Positions 9,575 through 18,491 are shown, counted from the first letter of the stretch. The stretch is DNA of 64,000 nucleotides from Desulfuromonas sp964536375 (GCA_964536375.1 CAZHXF010000008.1:1-64000); one strand, 5' to 3'. A program made the numbers and translations. The notes: generated from the letters alone by a model not told the origin.

Positions 9575-11561
9575 CTTGTCCCTCCACTTCATCCCCCTTT
9601 GCAACATCATCTAGACCAGCTAATTCATCCAGCCACAGCTGTACACAGGCATCGCTGGGCATACGCCAATCGCCACGCGGCGACAGCGAAACGCTACCCA
9701 CCTTGGGTCCATCAGGCAGGCAGGAGCGTTTAAACTGCTGCGAGAAAAAACGCTGGTAAAACACCCGCAGCCAGCGCAACAGGATAGCATTAGAATAAAC
9801 ATCAACAAATGTCAGCTGCGCCAGAAACAGTACCTTGCGCGGGGCAAACTGGTTACGCACCATCTGAAACAGATAGAAATCGTGCAACTCGTAAGGTCCG
9901 ACATGGTCTTCGGTTACCTGACTGATTTCACCTGCGGCAGTTGGCGGCAATAACTCTGGTGATACTGGCGTAGCACATATATCTTCCAACACGGCGCGCG
10001 TAGCACCGCAATAAGCCGTTTGTGCACACCACGACACCAGATAGCGCACCAAGGTTTTCGGCACGCCACAATTCACCCCATACATGGACATATGATCGGC
10101 ATTGTAGGTACACCAACCCAGCGCCAGTTCAGACAGATCGCCTGTGCCAATTACAATACCCTGTACCTGATTGGCAATATCCATCAATATCTGGGTACGC
10201 TCGCGTGCCTGTGAGTTTTCGTAGGTGATATCCAGCAGATTTTCGTCGTGACCAATATCAGCAAAATGTTGGCGCACCGCCTTATCAATCGAAACCACCC
10301 GCAAGCTCACCCCTAGCAATTCAATCAATTTTTCGGCATTGCTGCGCGTGCGTTGGCTGGTACCAAAACCAGGCATGGTCACTGCCACAATGCCACTCAG
10401 ATCCACAGCCAACACTTTGAAGGCCTGCAACGCCACCAATAGTGCCAAGGTAGAATCAAGCCCACCTGAGATACCCACCACCACCTTTTTACCACCAATA
10501 TGCCGTAGACGCCGCGCCAGTGCCGTACTCTGCAGGGCAAAAATCTCCTGACAGCGCTGCGTCCGCTCTTCGGTGTTGCTCGGGACAAAGGGGTATCTAT
10601 CCAAACGCCGTTGCAAAGGTAATTGCTTATTCGCCAGTCCCGGTGAGAATGTTATATGCCGATAACAGCGCTCGCTACTACTGGCAGCAAAACTATTGTT
10701 TTTGCGCCGTTCCCCGTGTAAACGCTCAACATCGATATCGGCACTAACCCAGGTATTAGCAAAAGAGAAGCGTTCACTTTCGGTCAAAATAGTGCCGTTC
10801 TCGGCAATCAGTGAGTGGCCGGAAAACACCAGATCGGTGCTTGACTCTCCCGCGCCAGCCGACGCATAGGCATAAGCAGCCAAACAGCGCGCCGACTGCG
10901 AACTAACCAATTGCCGGCGATAATCTGCCTTGCCAAGCAGTTCCGGGCTAGCCGACAGGTTGACCAATACCGTTGCTCCAGCACAGGCCATCTGTCCACT
11001 AGGCGGATTAGCAACCCAGCCATCTTCACAGATTTCAACACCGACAACACAACTGGGTAGCGCCGCGTTGTCAAATAACAAATCGTCACCAAAGGGGACG
11101 CGTTGGTCACTGATCACGATACTATCTTCACGCCGATCGCAGGCCGCTGAAAACCAGCGTTCTTCATAGAATTCTTGGGTATTGGGGAGAAAGTTTTTCG
11201 GCACCACACCGAGTATTTTTCCCGCACCCATAACCACCGCACAATTAAACAAGCGCCCACTTTGAGCAAGGGGTGCGCCAACAATCAACAACGGCACGAT
11301 ATTGGCTGTTGTTGCGGCTAACTCAACCAGTGCCTGTTGGCAGCGTTCCAGCAGCAGATCCTGAAAAAACAGATCCCCACAGCTATAACCGGTTATAGCC
11401 AACTCTGGCAGCACCAGACATTCACCACCATGCTGGCACACTTCACTGAGCAGTTGTTTAATCTGCGTCACATTGTAACTGATGTCCGCAACACGATGCG
11501 CCGGGGCAGCCACCGCGAGGCGAAAATAACCCAACGCTGTCAATTTATCATTATCTACCAT
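9567..11561 (-). CDS. nadE: Glutamine-dependent NAD+ synthetase
   Basis: 664 residues, the long two-domain form. The N-terminal nitrilase-fold glutaminase (~1-290) shows its Glu-Lys-Cys relay: LPELAITGYS, VPKNFLPN and VGVEICEDGW. The C-terminal synthetase carries the PP-loop VVGISGGLDSTLAL (~360) and TGDLSELALGW. It amidates nicotinic acid adenine dinucleotide to NAD+ using glutamine-derived ammonia and ATP. The start ATG has AGGGA nine bases upstream. Its end overlaps rsmI by eight bases. Length compares with the ~680-residue actinobacterial-type enzyme. Confidence 0.95.
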   Translation of the reverse strand: MVDNDKLTALGYFRLAVAAPAHRVADISYNVTQIKQLLSEVCQHGGECLVLPELAITGYSCGDLFFQDLLLERCQQALVELAATTANIVPLLIVGAPLAQSGRLFNCAVVMGAGKILGVVPKNFLPNTQEFYEERWFSAACDRREDSIVISDQRVPFGDDLLFDNAALPSCVVGVEICEDGWVANPPSGQMACAGATVLVNLSASPELLGKADYRRQLVSSQSARCLAAYAYASAGAGESSTDLVFSGHSLIAENGTILTESERFSFANTWVSADIDVERLHGERRKNNSFAASSSERCYRHITFSPGLANKQLPLQRRLDRYPFVPSNTEERTQRCQEIFALQSTALARRLRHIGGKKVVVGISGGLDSTLALLVALQAFKVLAVDLSGIVAVTMPGFGTSQRTRSNAEKLIELLGVSLRVVSIDKAVRQHFADIGHDENLLDITYENSQARERTQILMDIANQVQGIVIGTGDLSELALGWCTYNADHMSMYGVNCGVPKTLVRYLVSWCAQTAYCGATRAVLEDICATPVSPELLPPTAAGEISQVTEDHVGPYELHDFYLFQMVRNQFAPRKVLFLAQLTFVDVYSNAILLRWLRVFYQRFFSQQFKRSCLPDGPKVGSVSLSPRGDWRMPSDACVQLWLDELAGLDDVAKGDEVEGQDE

Positions 11562-11620
11562 AGGTCTATTTCCCTATCTGATTTAAACTGATTTGTAGTG
11601 GATCAATCATGCCGCTCAGC

Positions 11621-11983
11621 TTACAGCGAAAAAGCATCGACAATGTGCTCAATGCACGGCTTGTCATCTTCAACCTGAATTGCTATGACATCAAAGCGTG
11701 GCTGCAATTTTATCGCTGGTGTTTGCGCTAAATAGCACTGGGCAGTACGGATAATCTGGCGCTGTTTATGTGCTGTTATCGCTTCGAGCGCCGCGCCACA
11801 AGATTTACCATTTCTGGTTTTTACTTCAACAAATGCCAATATCCCGCCGCGCTGAGCAATAATATCTATCTCGCCACCGCGCCAGCGGTAATTTGTCGCA
11901 ACGATGCGATATAAACGCCGCTTCAGGTAGCTTACTGCCACCTCCTCACCCCACTTGCCAACGTTCAACCGCTGCTGGGTCAC
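11621..11983 (-). CDS. yraN: YraN/UPF0102 nuclease-fold protein
   Basis: 120 residues when started at the GTG overlapping the rnhB stop as GTGA, with GGGAG five bases upstream; an upstream ATG would lie deep inside rnhB. The pattern GKWGEEVAVSYLKRR, then GGEIDIIAQRGGILAFVEVKTR, is the PD-(D/E)xK restriction-like core typical of UPF0102. Activity is not established for the family, but it is commonly next to rnhB, suggesting a DNA/RNA processing role. Translation is probably coupled to rnhB. Confidence 0.92.
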   Translation of the reverse strand: MTQQRLNVGKWGEEVAVSYLKRRLYRIVATNYRWRGGEIDIIAQRGGILAFVEVKTRNGKSCGAALEAITAHKQRQIIRTAQCYLAQTPAIKLQPRFDVIAIQVEDDKPCIEHIVDAFSL

Positions 11984-12660
11984 ACATGCTCCCGCACACC
12001 GGCAAAACTCTTGCGATGTAGTGGACAAGGACCGTGTTGAGCAATCAGAGCCATATGTTTAGCGCTGCCATAGCCTTTATGTCCAGCAAAACCATACAGT
12101 GGATAATGGCGATCATACACTACCATCATCCGATCCCGCACCACTTTAGCTATAACCGAAGCTGCAGCAATCGACAGGGAACGGGAATCGCCTTTTTTTA
12201 TGGTCTGCTGTGGCAAAGACAGCGGCAACGGCGTGATACCATCAATTAACAGATGTTGCGGCTCAACTTTTAAGCGACCAATGGCCATACACATAGCGCG
12301 GATAGTAGCCTGCAGAATATTTATTTCATCTACTTCAGGTGCATGGACAAACCCGACACCAATCGCCACAGCCTGCTGGCGAATAGGCTTAAAAAGCTGC
12401 TCACGTTTTTTAGCACTGAGCTTCTTGGAATCGGTCAAACCTGGCAAGTCAAAGATTTCGGGCAGAATTACTGCTGCAGCTACCACGGGACCAGCCAACG
12501 GACCCCGACCAACTTCATCAATACCAGCAATTAGCGTAACATTTTGCTGACGTAATTTTTTTTCAAACAGCAGCGGATCAAGATCCGCAGCCATTGCAAT
12601 CTGGGCAAACAGCGGCAATTCGTGATTATAACTAGGGGGGAAATGATTGGAAACAGGCAC
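11980..12660 (-). CDS. rnhB: Ribonuclease HII
   Basis: 226 residues from GTG 12660, which has GAGGAG seven bases upstream; a 9-residue longer ATG start lacks a site. The active-site segment IAGIDEVGRGPLAGPVVAAA provides the first Asp-Glu pair; LLIDGI and SLSIAAASVIAKVVRDRMM follow. About 45 residues precede the catalytic core, slightly more than in short forms. It removes ribonucleotides misincorporated in DNA and RNA of RNA:DNA hybrids. It sits downstream of rplS but behind a strong terminator, so it may have its own promoter or depend on read-through. Confidence 0.95.
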   Translation of the reverse strand: MPVSNHFPPSYNHELPLFAQIAMAADLDPLLFEKKLRQQNVTLIAGIDEVGRGPLAGPVVAAAVILPEIFDLPGLTDSKKLSAKKREQLFKPIRQQAVAIGVGFVHAPEVDEINILQATIRAMCMAIGRLKVEPQHLLIDGITPLPLSLPQQTIKKGDSRSLSIAAASVIAKVVRDRMMVVYDRHYPLYGFAGHKGYGSAKHMALIAQHGPCPLHRKSFAGVREHV

Positions 12661-12759
12661 AGCTAGGCTCCTCAGCACATGAAACACGACAACACATAAG
12701 AGATGTCAGTATAAAACAGACGCTCTAAAAGCACTAAGGATTATTTGGCAGGGTTAAGC

Positions 12760-12801
12760 AAAAAACATCCCACAGCAGCGCCAGAAAAGCACTGCTGTGG
12801 G
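12760..12801 (-). terminator. Rho-independent terminator after rplS
   Basis: On the minus strand a 10-bp stem (12769-12778 with 12792-12801, CCCACAGCAG/CTGCTGTGGG) is followed within a few bases by six T residues (12761-12766 read in reverse). It lies directly after the rplS stop and should end the ffh-to-rplS transcript before rnhB. Confidence 0.8.
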
Positions 12802-12811
12802 TAATGATTTG

Positions 12812-13159
12812 TTAATACCGACGTTCCTCGCGGATACGTGCAGCTTTACCTTGCAGTTTACGCAGGTAATACAGCTTGGCACGACGTACACGACCAACCA
12901 TCAACACTTCAATTTTATCTACGAGTGGCGAGTGCAGGGGGAAAATCCGCTCGACACCGATGCCAGCAGAAATCTTGCGCACAGTAAAGGTAGAGCCGAT
13001 ACCACGGTTTACCCGTTTGATGCACACACCTTGAAAAACCTGGACGCGCTGCTTATCACCTTCAACAATTTTTGCATGTACGCGCAGGGTGTCCCCACCT
13101 TTAAACATCGGGACGTCTTGCTTCATCTGCTCGTTACCAATTTGATCAACAATGTTCAT
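12812..13159 (-). CDS. rplS: 50S ribosomal protein L19
   Basis: 115 residues. Two ATGs are adjacent; the second (13159) has the better distance (5 bases) to AAGGAGG. Recognisable L19 blocks: PMFKGGDTLRVHAKIVEGDKQR, FQGVCI, then the FTVRKISAGIGVERIFPLHSP region and RRAKLYYLR. L19 lies at the 30S-50S interface. It is the last gene of the rpsP-rimM-trmD-rplS group, as in many proteobacteria. Confidence 0.98.
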   Translation of the reverse strand: MNIVDQIGNEQMKQDVPMFKGGDTLRVHAKIVEGDKQRVQVFQGVCIKRVNRGIGSTFTVRKISAGIGVERIFPLHSPLVDKIEVLMVGRVRRAKLYYLRKLQGKAARIREERRY

Positions 13160-13209
13160 CATTGCCTCCTTATTTATCTCTAAAAAATCTAACCGTTATT
13201 TTAAGTATG

Positions 13210-13959
13210 TTAGTCACTATTTTCTCGCGAACAATCATGCTGTCGCAACTGCTCCAGCAGTTTTTGTTCAGCCGTACCTAGCTCAATCTCAGACAATAAA
13301 TCCGGTCGACGCTGCCAAGTGCGTTGCAGCTGTTGCTTGCGCCGCCACGCCGCTATGCGCGCATGAGCACCTGACAATAACACTTCAGGCACCTGTTGTC
13401 CCATAAACTGCGCTGGACGCGTATAGTGTGGATACTCCAGCAAACCATCGGCAAAAGAATCAGCTTCGGCACTGGCGACACTGCCCAAAACTCCGGGCAA
13501 TAAGCGTGCTATCGCATCGATCATAACCATTGCCGGCAATTCACCGCCGGTGAGGACAAAATCACCAACTGAATATTCACCATCGACGTAAGAGCGTACA
13601 CGCTCATCAAAACCCTCGTAGCGCCCACAAACAAAGATCAAGTCAGATTCACCAGCTAAAACCTCAGCGGCACGCTGATTGAACGGTTGCCCCTGTGGTG
13701 TCATCAACAACACCTTTGCTGCCGGGCGTTGCTGCTTCAGGCTGTGTATCGCACTATAGATCGGTTCAACCTTCATCACCATGCCAGCACCGCCGCCATA
13801 GGGAGTATCATCAGTAACCTGATGCCGTCCTTGTGCCCAATTGCGCAAATTGTGGGCACTGATATTTATCAGTCCCTTGTCCACAGCCTTACCGATAATA
13901 CTATCGGCAAAAGGTGAAACAAACATCTGCGGGAACAGAGTTAAGACATCAAAATTCAT
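13210..13959 (-). CDS. trmD: tRNA (guanine(37)-N1)-methyltransferase
   Basis: 249 residues, normal length. N-terminus MNFDVLTLFPQMF, then the deep trefoil-knot SAM site with LMTPQGQPFNQRAA, FVCGRYEGFDERV and SVGDFVLTGGELPAM, and a C-terminal dimerisation domain with EVLLSGAHARIAAWRR. It makes m1G37 in tRNAs, preventing +1 frameshifts. The ATG overlaps the rimM stop by four bases (ATGA), indicating translational coupling. Confidence 0.98.
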   Translation of the reverse strand: MNFDVLTLFPQMFVSPFADSIIGKAVDKGLINISAHNLRNWAQGRHQVTDDTPYGGGAGMVMKVEPIYSAIHSLKQQRPAAKVLLMTPQGQPFNQRAAEVLAGESDLIFVCGRYEGFDERVRSYVDGEYSVGDFVLTGGELPAMVMIDAIARLLPGVLGSVASAEADSFADGLLEYPHYTRPAQFMGQQVPEVLLSGAHARIAAWRRKQQLQRTWQRRPDLLSEIELGTAEQKLLEQLRQHDCSRENSD

Positions 13960-14480
13960 CCGTTCAGGTCAACCAATCCTGCAGGCAAGGTCACTTGCAT
14001 TTGCCCCGCTTGCAAATCTATATCATCAATAAACGCTTCCACAGCCGGGATCATGATTTCACCGTGGTCACCATCCACCACATAGATCTCATGTGCTCCA
14101 GTCTCCAACATAGCCACCAGTGTACCAATTACGCCACGATCACTATCGACGACCTGTAACCCCTCGAGTTGGTGCCAGTAGTGCTCACCTTCATCGAGCT
14201 CAGGTAATTGATCAGCAGCCAGCATAATTTTAGCATTGATAAATAGCTCAACGCTGTTGATATGCTCGAAACCTTTGAGGTGCAGCAGAGCACTTTGTTT
14301 ATGGGGAGCAATTTTGGCAATTTCTGCCGTAACCTGCTTCCCATCAGCACAGCATAATATCGCGGTGCTCACACCCAGTAAAACCGGCAACCCAAAGCCT
14401 GCGGGACAAACCTTAAGATCACCGCGCAAACCGTGAGTACCAGTGACGGTTCCTATGTGCAACAATGGATCAGCCATCAC
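13956..14480 (-). CDS. rimM: 16S rRNA-processing protein RimM
   Basis: 174 residues: an N-terminal RimM domain (LLHIGTVTGTHGLRGDLKVCP) and a C-terminal PRC-barrel (YWHQLEGLQVVDSDRGVIGTL through HEIYVVDG). RimM binds S19 and helps mature the 30S head. GTG and ATG are adjacent at the start (14480/14477) and neither has a strong Shine-Dalgarno, so the exact start is open. Only 56 bases separate it from rpsP; many deltaproteobacteria carry a KH-domain gene in that position and none fits here. Confidence 0.96.
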   Translation of the reverse strand: MMADPLLHIGTVTGTHGLRGDLKVCPAGFGLPVLLGVSTAILCCADGKQVTAEIAKIAPHKQSALLHLKGFEHINSVELFINAKIMLAADQLPELDEGEHYWHQLEGLQVVDSDRGVIGTLVAMLETGAHEIYVVDGDHGEIMIPAVEAFIDDIDLQAGQMQVTLPAGLVDLNG

Positions 14481-14536
14481 TTTTATTTTTCACTTGTTGT
14501 TACTATAAAATCCTGGCTTACAGCCAGTTGCTAAGC

Positions 14537-14800
14537 TTAAGCTTTTTGCTTGAATTTCGCCCAGACACCCTCTTTGCGCAACAACTGCAGCACCATATCG
14601 GATGGTTGCGCACCCTGATTCAACCAGGCCAAAGCACGATCGCCCTTCAAAGCAATCATCGCTGGTTTTTGCAGCGGGTCATACTGACCAATATTCTCAA
14701 TATAACGACCATCGCGTGGACAACGCTCATCCGCTACAACAATCTGGTAAAATGGTTTCTTCTTAGCACCACCACGGGCCAATCTGATTTTTACTGACAT
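14537..14800 (-). CDS. rpsP: 30S ribosomal protein S16
   Basis: 87 residues, with the family N-terminus MSVKIRLARGGAKKKPFYQI and the block DGRYIENIGQYDPL. It is an early-assembly protein of the 30S body. Its leader on the minus strand holds a 7-bp hairpin (14824-14842) shortly before a GAGAGGAAC ribosome-binding site. It is cotranscribed with rimM, trmD and rplS, and ffh lies just upstream on the same strand. Confidence 0.98.
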   Translation of the reverse strand: MSVKIRLARGGAKKKPFYQIVVADERCPRDGRYIENIGQYDPLQKPAMIALKGDRALAWLNQGAQPSDMVLQLLRKEGVWAKFKQKA

Positions 14801-14823
14801 GTTTCTTGTTCCTCTCTATAACG

Positions 14824-14842
14824 ACACCTGGAAATCAGGTGT
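14824..14842 (-). promoter_or_regulatory. Hairpin in the rpsP leader
   Basis: ACACCTG and CAGGTGT pair around a 5-base loop between ffh and rpsP, about 24 bases before the rpsP start on the minus strand. It may be an mRNA stabiliser, a processing point or a weak attenuator; no T-run follows. Confidence 0.4.
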
Positions 14843-14867
14843 TCCTAAATCAAGCTATGTACAATGG

Positions 14868-16217
14868 TTAAAAAGGCATCCCGCCTTTACCCATCATCGC
14901 CTTGAGACCCTTGGGCCCCATTTTATGCATCTTCTTCATCATCTTCTGCGCTTCGGTAAAACGCTTGAGCAACTGGTTCACATCCTGAATGCGCGTTCCA
15001 CTACCAGTTGCAATCCGTACGCGTCGGGAACCATTGATAATCTTATGATTACGCCGTTCTTTTACTGTCATTGAGGATATGATCGCCTCAATACGCTTCA
15101 GTTCATCGTCGGGTAGCTGAACATTGCCCGCCTTTTTCATCGCCTTGCTAGCTCCAGGGATCATCTTCAGCAATGATTCCATAGAGCCCATTTTTTTGAT
15201 CATCTGCATTTGATCGCGAAATGATTCCAGAGTGAAACCATCTTTGCGCATATTTTCTTCAAGGCGAGCAGCTTCATCTTTATCTATGGCCGCCTCGGCT
15301 TTTTCGATCAGGGACAGGACATCACCCATACCAAGAATGCGTTGTGCCATTCTATCGGGGTGAAAAACCTCCAGGGCATCAAGCTTTTCGCCCATGCCAA
15401 CAAACTTGATCGGTTTACCGGTAACAGCGCGCACCGACAACGCAGCACCACCACGTGCGTCGCCATCAAGCTTGGTGAGAATTACCCCGGTTATATTGAG
15501 CTTTTCATCAAAGCTCTTCACCATATTGACCGCATCTTGACCGGTCATGGCATCGGCAACAAACAATATCTCGCGCGGTTTTATAATCGTATTGATCTGC
15601 ACCAGCTCTGACATCAACTCTTCGTCGACATGCAGACGACCAGCGGTATCAAGAATCAGGGTATCATGACCATTGAGACGCGCATATTCACGCGCTTTTT
15701 CGCAGATCACAACCGGACTGTCCGTTAGTTGCGAATCAAATACTGGCACATCCAGCTGACGACCAAGAGTCTGCAATTGCTCAATTGCCGCAGGACGATA
15801 AATATCGGCTGGAACCAGCAACGGTGTCCGTTTTTCGCGGCGCAGTTTAAGGGCTAATTTGCCACAGGTAGTAGTCTTACCTGCCCCCTGCAAACCACAC
15901 AACATAATCGCCACTGGCGGTTGCGCAGACAGATCAAGTTCGGCATTATCACCCTCGCCCATGAGCAAACCCAGCTCATCGCGCACGATTTTAATAACTT
16001 GCTGGGCCGGGGTCAGACTTTTCAGCACATCGGCACCAACAGCACGAACGCTGACAGCAGCGACAAAATCCTTAACTACTTTAAAATTAACATCGGCCTC
16101 AAGCAGCACCAACCGCACTTCACGCATTGCTTCCGCAACATGAGCTTCGGTCAAGCGCCCTTTACCACTCAGCTTTTTAAAGACAGCATCAAATTTATCA
16201 GTCAGGTTATCAAACAT
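14868..16217 (-). CDS. ffh: Signal recognition particle protein Ffh
   Basis: 449 residues. N domain (~1-95), GTPase domain with P-loop GLQGAGKTTTCGKLA (~107), ILDTAGRLHVDEEL and TKLDGDARGGAALS, then a Met-rich M domain (~300-449) containing RIATGSGTRIQDVNQLLKRF and a Met/Lys-rich tail. It binds 4.5S RNA and signal sequences of nascent membrane proteins and docks to FtsY. It is normal in length and composition. It heads the leftward ribosome gene group. Confidence 0.98.
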   Translation of the reverse strand: MFDNLTDKFDAVFKKLSGKGRLTEAHVAEAMREVRLVLLEADVNFKVVKDFVAAVSVRAVGADVLKSLTPAQQVIKIVRDELGLLMGEGDNAELDLSAQPPVAIMLCGLQGAGKTTTCGKLALKLRREKRTPLLVPADIYRPAAIEQLQTLGRQLDVPVFDSQLTDSPVVICEKAREYARLNGHDTLILDTAGRLHVDEELMSELVQINTIIKPREILFVADAMTGQDAVNMVKSFDEKLNITGVILTKLDGDARGGAALSVRAVTGKPIKFVGMGEKLDALEVFHPDRMAQRILGMGDVLSLIEKAEAAIDKDEAARLEENMRKDGFTLESFRDQMQMIKKMGSMESLLKMIPGASKAMKKAGNVQLPDDELKRIEAIISSMTVKERRNHKIINGSRRVRIATGSGTRIQDVNQLLKRFTEAQKMMKKMHKMGPKGLKAMMGKGGMPF

Positions 16218-16277
16218 TAACTTCCCTGTAGCTGGAAAAACGTAAATAAGGGAATATAGTGACCTACCCCACCCTTG

Positions 16278-16544
16278 TCAAGAGAATTCCCCGACCAACT
16301 CAAAGTCGGTAGCGACTAAACGATACACTGAAAAAGGACCTAGTCCCTCTGCAATCAACTGTGCCTGCACCCTTTCATAATCAATACTATCTATGCGTAG
16401 CACCATGCCACAGTCTGCGGACAGTGCCCGTGGTACCGGCATCAGCGTCAGATTGAAATGAGGCTGCAAACGCAACTCAGCCAACATCACCCGATGCAGA
16501 GAGTTAAAAACAAATATCCGATGTTGTTGATCTATCATTAACAT
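16278..16544 (-). CDS. DUF3343 (putative Se/S carrier-like) protein
   Basis: 88 residues from ATG 16544, with AAGGTG nine bases upstream. The pattern IFVFNSLHRVMLAE, then LMPVPRALSADCGMVLRID, fits DUF3343, small proteins with one conserved Cys in an S-x-x-C-G context; the family has been proposed to carry Se or S, which is not proven. It sits just upstream of ffh on the same strand (gap ~60 bases). The leader contains a 13-bp inverted repeat. Confidence 0.75.
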   Translation of the reverse strand: MLMIDQQHRIFVFNSLHRVMLAELRLQPHFNLTLMPVPRALSADCGMVLRIDSIDYERVQAQLIAEGLGPFSVYRLVATDFELVGEFS

Positions 16545-16556
16545 TGTTGGGGACAC

Positions 16557-16881
16557 CTTGACGCAACAAACCCAACTATTAAGTTAGGTTTGTTTATATA
16601 TGGTCTACTTACCTTACGCGCAAATCAATATTGTTACTGATTTAATAACAGACTCCAGCATATCACAGCCACCAAGCAGCACCTTCCACCCAGATACTTT
16701 TAGCCAGAGAGTCGCGAAGTTTATATTCAATCAATAACACTTTGTAAAGAATTAACCAAGAGAGGGGGCAACGCCGTGCTGATTGACAGCAATAGCACAA
16801 GAGGTTATGTTGTCGTACGTATTCTAATTAGCCAGCACAGGCTGGCATTAGCAATAGAGTAAACCCTCCTATTAATAATAA
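16557..16881. other. Divergent intergenic region with two inverted repeats
   Basis: 325 bases between DUF3343 (-) and the small membrane protein (+). A 13-bp imperfect inverted repeat with loop ATTA occupies 16565-16594 (AACAAACCCAACT against AGTTAGGTTTGTT), just upstream of the DUF3343 ribosome-binding site. A second stem (GCCAGC/GCTGGC) lies near 16834-16849. No coding remnant was seen. Both divergent promoters should be here, but I cannot point to convincing -35/-10 pairs. Confidence 0.5.
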
Positions 16882-17148
16882 GTGATACCCGTGAATTACA
16901 ATATCTCTGCTCTGGCGCTAATTTTATCTTTTGCACTTCTGGCTAATGTTATGTTGGGCTATCTGCGTCAGGGAGCTAGAAAACGTTCGGCGTTGTGGTT
17001 TCTCTATATTCACCTGTCAATTCCATTCATAATCTGGCTGCGCCTGCATTTCGGTTTCAACTGGCACATCATCCCCTTCACAATCAGTTGCGCAATAATC
17101 GGTCAGATTGCTGGCGGCGTGTGGCGCAAACGTACAGCGCAGGATTAG
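16882..17148 (+). CDS. Small conserved-looking membrane protein of unknown function
   Basis: 88 residues with three likely membrane segments (~8-27, ~38-56, ~62-80) separated by short basic loops (RQGARKRS; C-terminal WRKRTAQD). There is no family I can name. The start is GTG at 16882 or GTG at 16891; neither has a strong ribosome-binding site. It is followed after six bases by the DUF721 gene, so the two are probably cotranscribed. Codon use looks like real coding sequence. Confidence 0.65.
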   Translation: MIPVNYNISALALILSFALLANVMLGYLRQGARKRSALWFLYIHLSIPFIIWLRLHFGFNWHIIPFTISCAIIGQIAGGVWRKRTAQD

Positions 17149-17154
17149 GCGGCA

Positions 17155-17655
17155 ATGAGCCAGCGTAGCCGCAGCAGCAATGCCCTTAAAACCACCAGAA
17201 GTGTTCTCAGCGGTATACTGGATAATTTAGGCATAGCCCACAAAATCGAACAGCACCGTATCTGGCTGGTATGGGAGGATGCAGTTGGCACGCAGATTGC
17301 CCAAAACGCCGTTCCGGCGCGTATTCGCAACAATGTGCTAGAGGTAAAAGTTGCTCATGCAGTATGGATGCAACAGTTACAATTATTGAAGCCGCGCCTT
17401 ATCGAGCAGATAAACAAACATCTTGGCGACACACCGATAAGTGATCTATATTTTCGCCGTGGTCAAGTAGGCCGTGATGCAAAGCCTGAGGTAAAGCCAG
17501 TCCGTGAATTGCCGGAATTAACTGTAGAAGAGTTAGATGGCATCCACCAACTCACCAAAAGAATAGCTGATGATGAAGTGCGCGCCGCCTTGGAGAGTCT
17601 ACTGGCGAAACATCGCCAACTGGACAAACTGGCTAAGATGGTGCACGAAGAATAA
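17155..17655 (+). CDS. DUF721/DciA-like protein
   Basis: 166 residues. The N-terminal ~100 fit DUF721: VLSGILDNLGIAHKIEQHRIWLVWEDAVG, then the NAVPARIRNNVLEVKVAHAVWMQQLQLLKP region. DUF721 includes DciA, the ancestral loader of the replicative helicase DnaB in bacteria lacking DnaC/DnaI, so a replication-initiation role is plausible. The C-terminal ~60 residues are charged and helical. AGGCGG lies ahead of the ATG. The next gene is convergent only five bases downstream. Confidence 0.8.
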   Translation: MSQRSRSSNALKTTRSVLSGILDNLGIAHKIEQHRIWLVWEDAVGTQIAQNAVPARIRNNVLEVKVAHAVWMQQLQLLKPRLIEQINKHLGDTPISDLYFRRGQVGRDAKPEVKPVRELPELTVEELDGIHQLTKRIADDEVRAALESLLAKHRQLDKLAKMVHEE

Positions 17656-17659
17656 CGCT

Positions 17660-18400
17660 TTAACTGCGGTACATAGCAGCAACTTCGCCAGTGTATTCCT
17701 CCCCGTTATAGACAAACAGTGGGGGCTCGACCTGGAGACCACAACGACCGAACTTGCGCCCCTCGATCAGCACCAATCTGGCCTGACAATCCTGACGACT
17801 GTGCACCATGCGCAGTCGTTTTGGCTCAACATTCACCGCACGCATACCAGTCAATATATCGACGACACGCTCAGCCAAATGGATCATGGATAGAGTACCG
17901 CCGTGCGCCAACAGCATACTAGCAGTGGACAGAAAGTCCTCCAGCCCGCCAACCAATTCATGCCGCGACTGCGCCCGCTCATCCCCCAGCGAACAGCGCC
18001 CTGTTTGCGGTGCGCGAAACGGCGGATTCGCTACCACAACATCAAACAGCCCCATATCTTTTTCGGACAACTGACGCAGATCGGCGTGACGTATTTCCAC
18101 CTTTGCTTGAAGACCATTTAACAACACATTGCGCTGCGCCCGCGCGACCTGTGCTGGCTGAATTTCTACCCCAACAACCTTGGCAGCGCTACTCCAACGC
18201 GCCAGCAACAGCGAAATTATACCGCTGCCACAACCGAGATCCAATACCCGTACACCTGAGCCAATGGTGACAAAATTAGCTAACAACACCGGATCGATGG
18301 AAAACCGATAGCCTTTTTCATGCTGGATTATCTGCAGCGCACCGCCGCGTAGAGTGTCCAGCGTTTCACCGGTCTGTAATAAAACATTTTCGTCGCTCAT
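17660..18400 (-). CDS. TrmN6-like tRNA adenine-N6 methyltransferase (YfiC family)
   Basis: 246 residues with a class I SAM methyltransferase fold. Motif I is VLDLGCGSGIISLLLA (~50-65), the acidic residue at the end of strand 2 is in VVGVEIQ, and the N6-adenine/amine catalytic motif is VVANPPFRAP (~125). This combination, plus an N-terminal IDPVLLANF segment, matches enzymes methylating A37 of tRNA1(Val). Substrate is inferred from family. It is convergent with the DciA-like gene. Confidence 0.82.
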   Translation of the reverse strand: MSDENVLLQTGETLDTLRGGALQIIQHEKGYRFSIDPVLLANFVTIGSGVRVLDLGCGSGIISLLLARWSSAAKVVGVEIQPAQVARAQRNVLLNGLQAKVEIRHADLRQLSEKDMGLFDVVVANPPFRAPQTGRCSLGDERAQSRHELVGGLEDFLSTASMLLAHGGTLSMIHLAERVVDILTGMRAVNVEPKRLRMVHSRQDCQARLVLIEGRKFGRCGLQVEPPLFVYNGEEYTGEVAAMYRS

Positions 18401-18460
18401 GGGTTATCATCCAAGCAATTTATCATGGGTACTGATATCATTAGTGATTGCAGCAGTTAT

Positions 18461-18491
18461 AAAAAAAGGAGAGCTAAGCAGCTCTCCTTTT
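18461..18491 (-). terminator. Rho-independent terminator of the resB-ccsB transcript
   Basis: AAAAGGAGAGCT and AGCTCTCCTTTT form a 12-bp stem around a 4-base loop. On the minus strand it ends in a run of seven T residues, about 25 bases after the ccsB stop. Confidence 0.88.

Noticed and set aside
16740..16880. Possible known riboswitch (c-di-GMP or Moco type) before the small membrane protein
   Set aside because: Some short stems and G-rich stretches exist, but the conserved core segments of these classes are absent.
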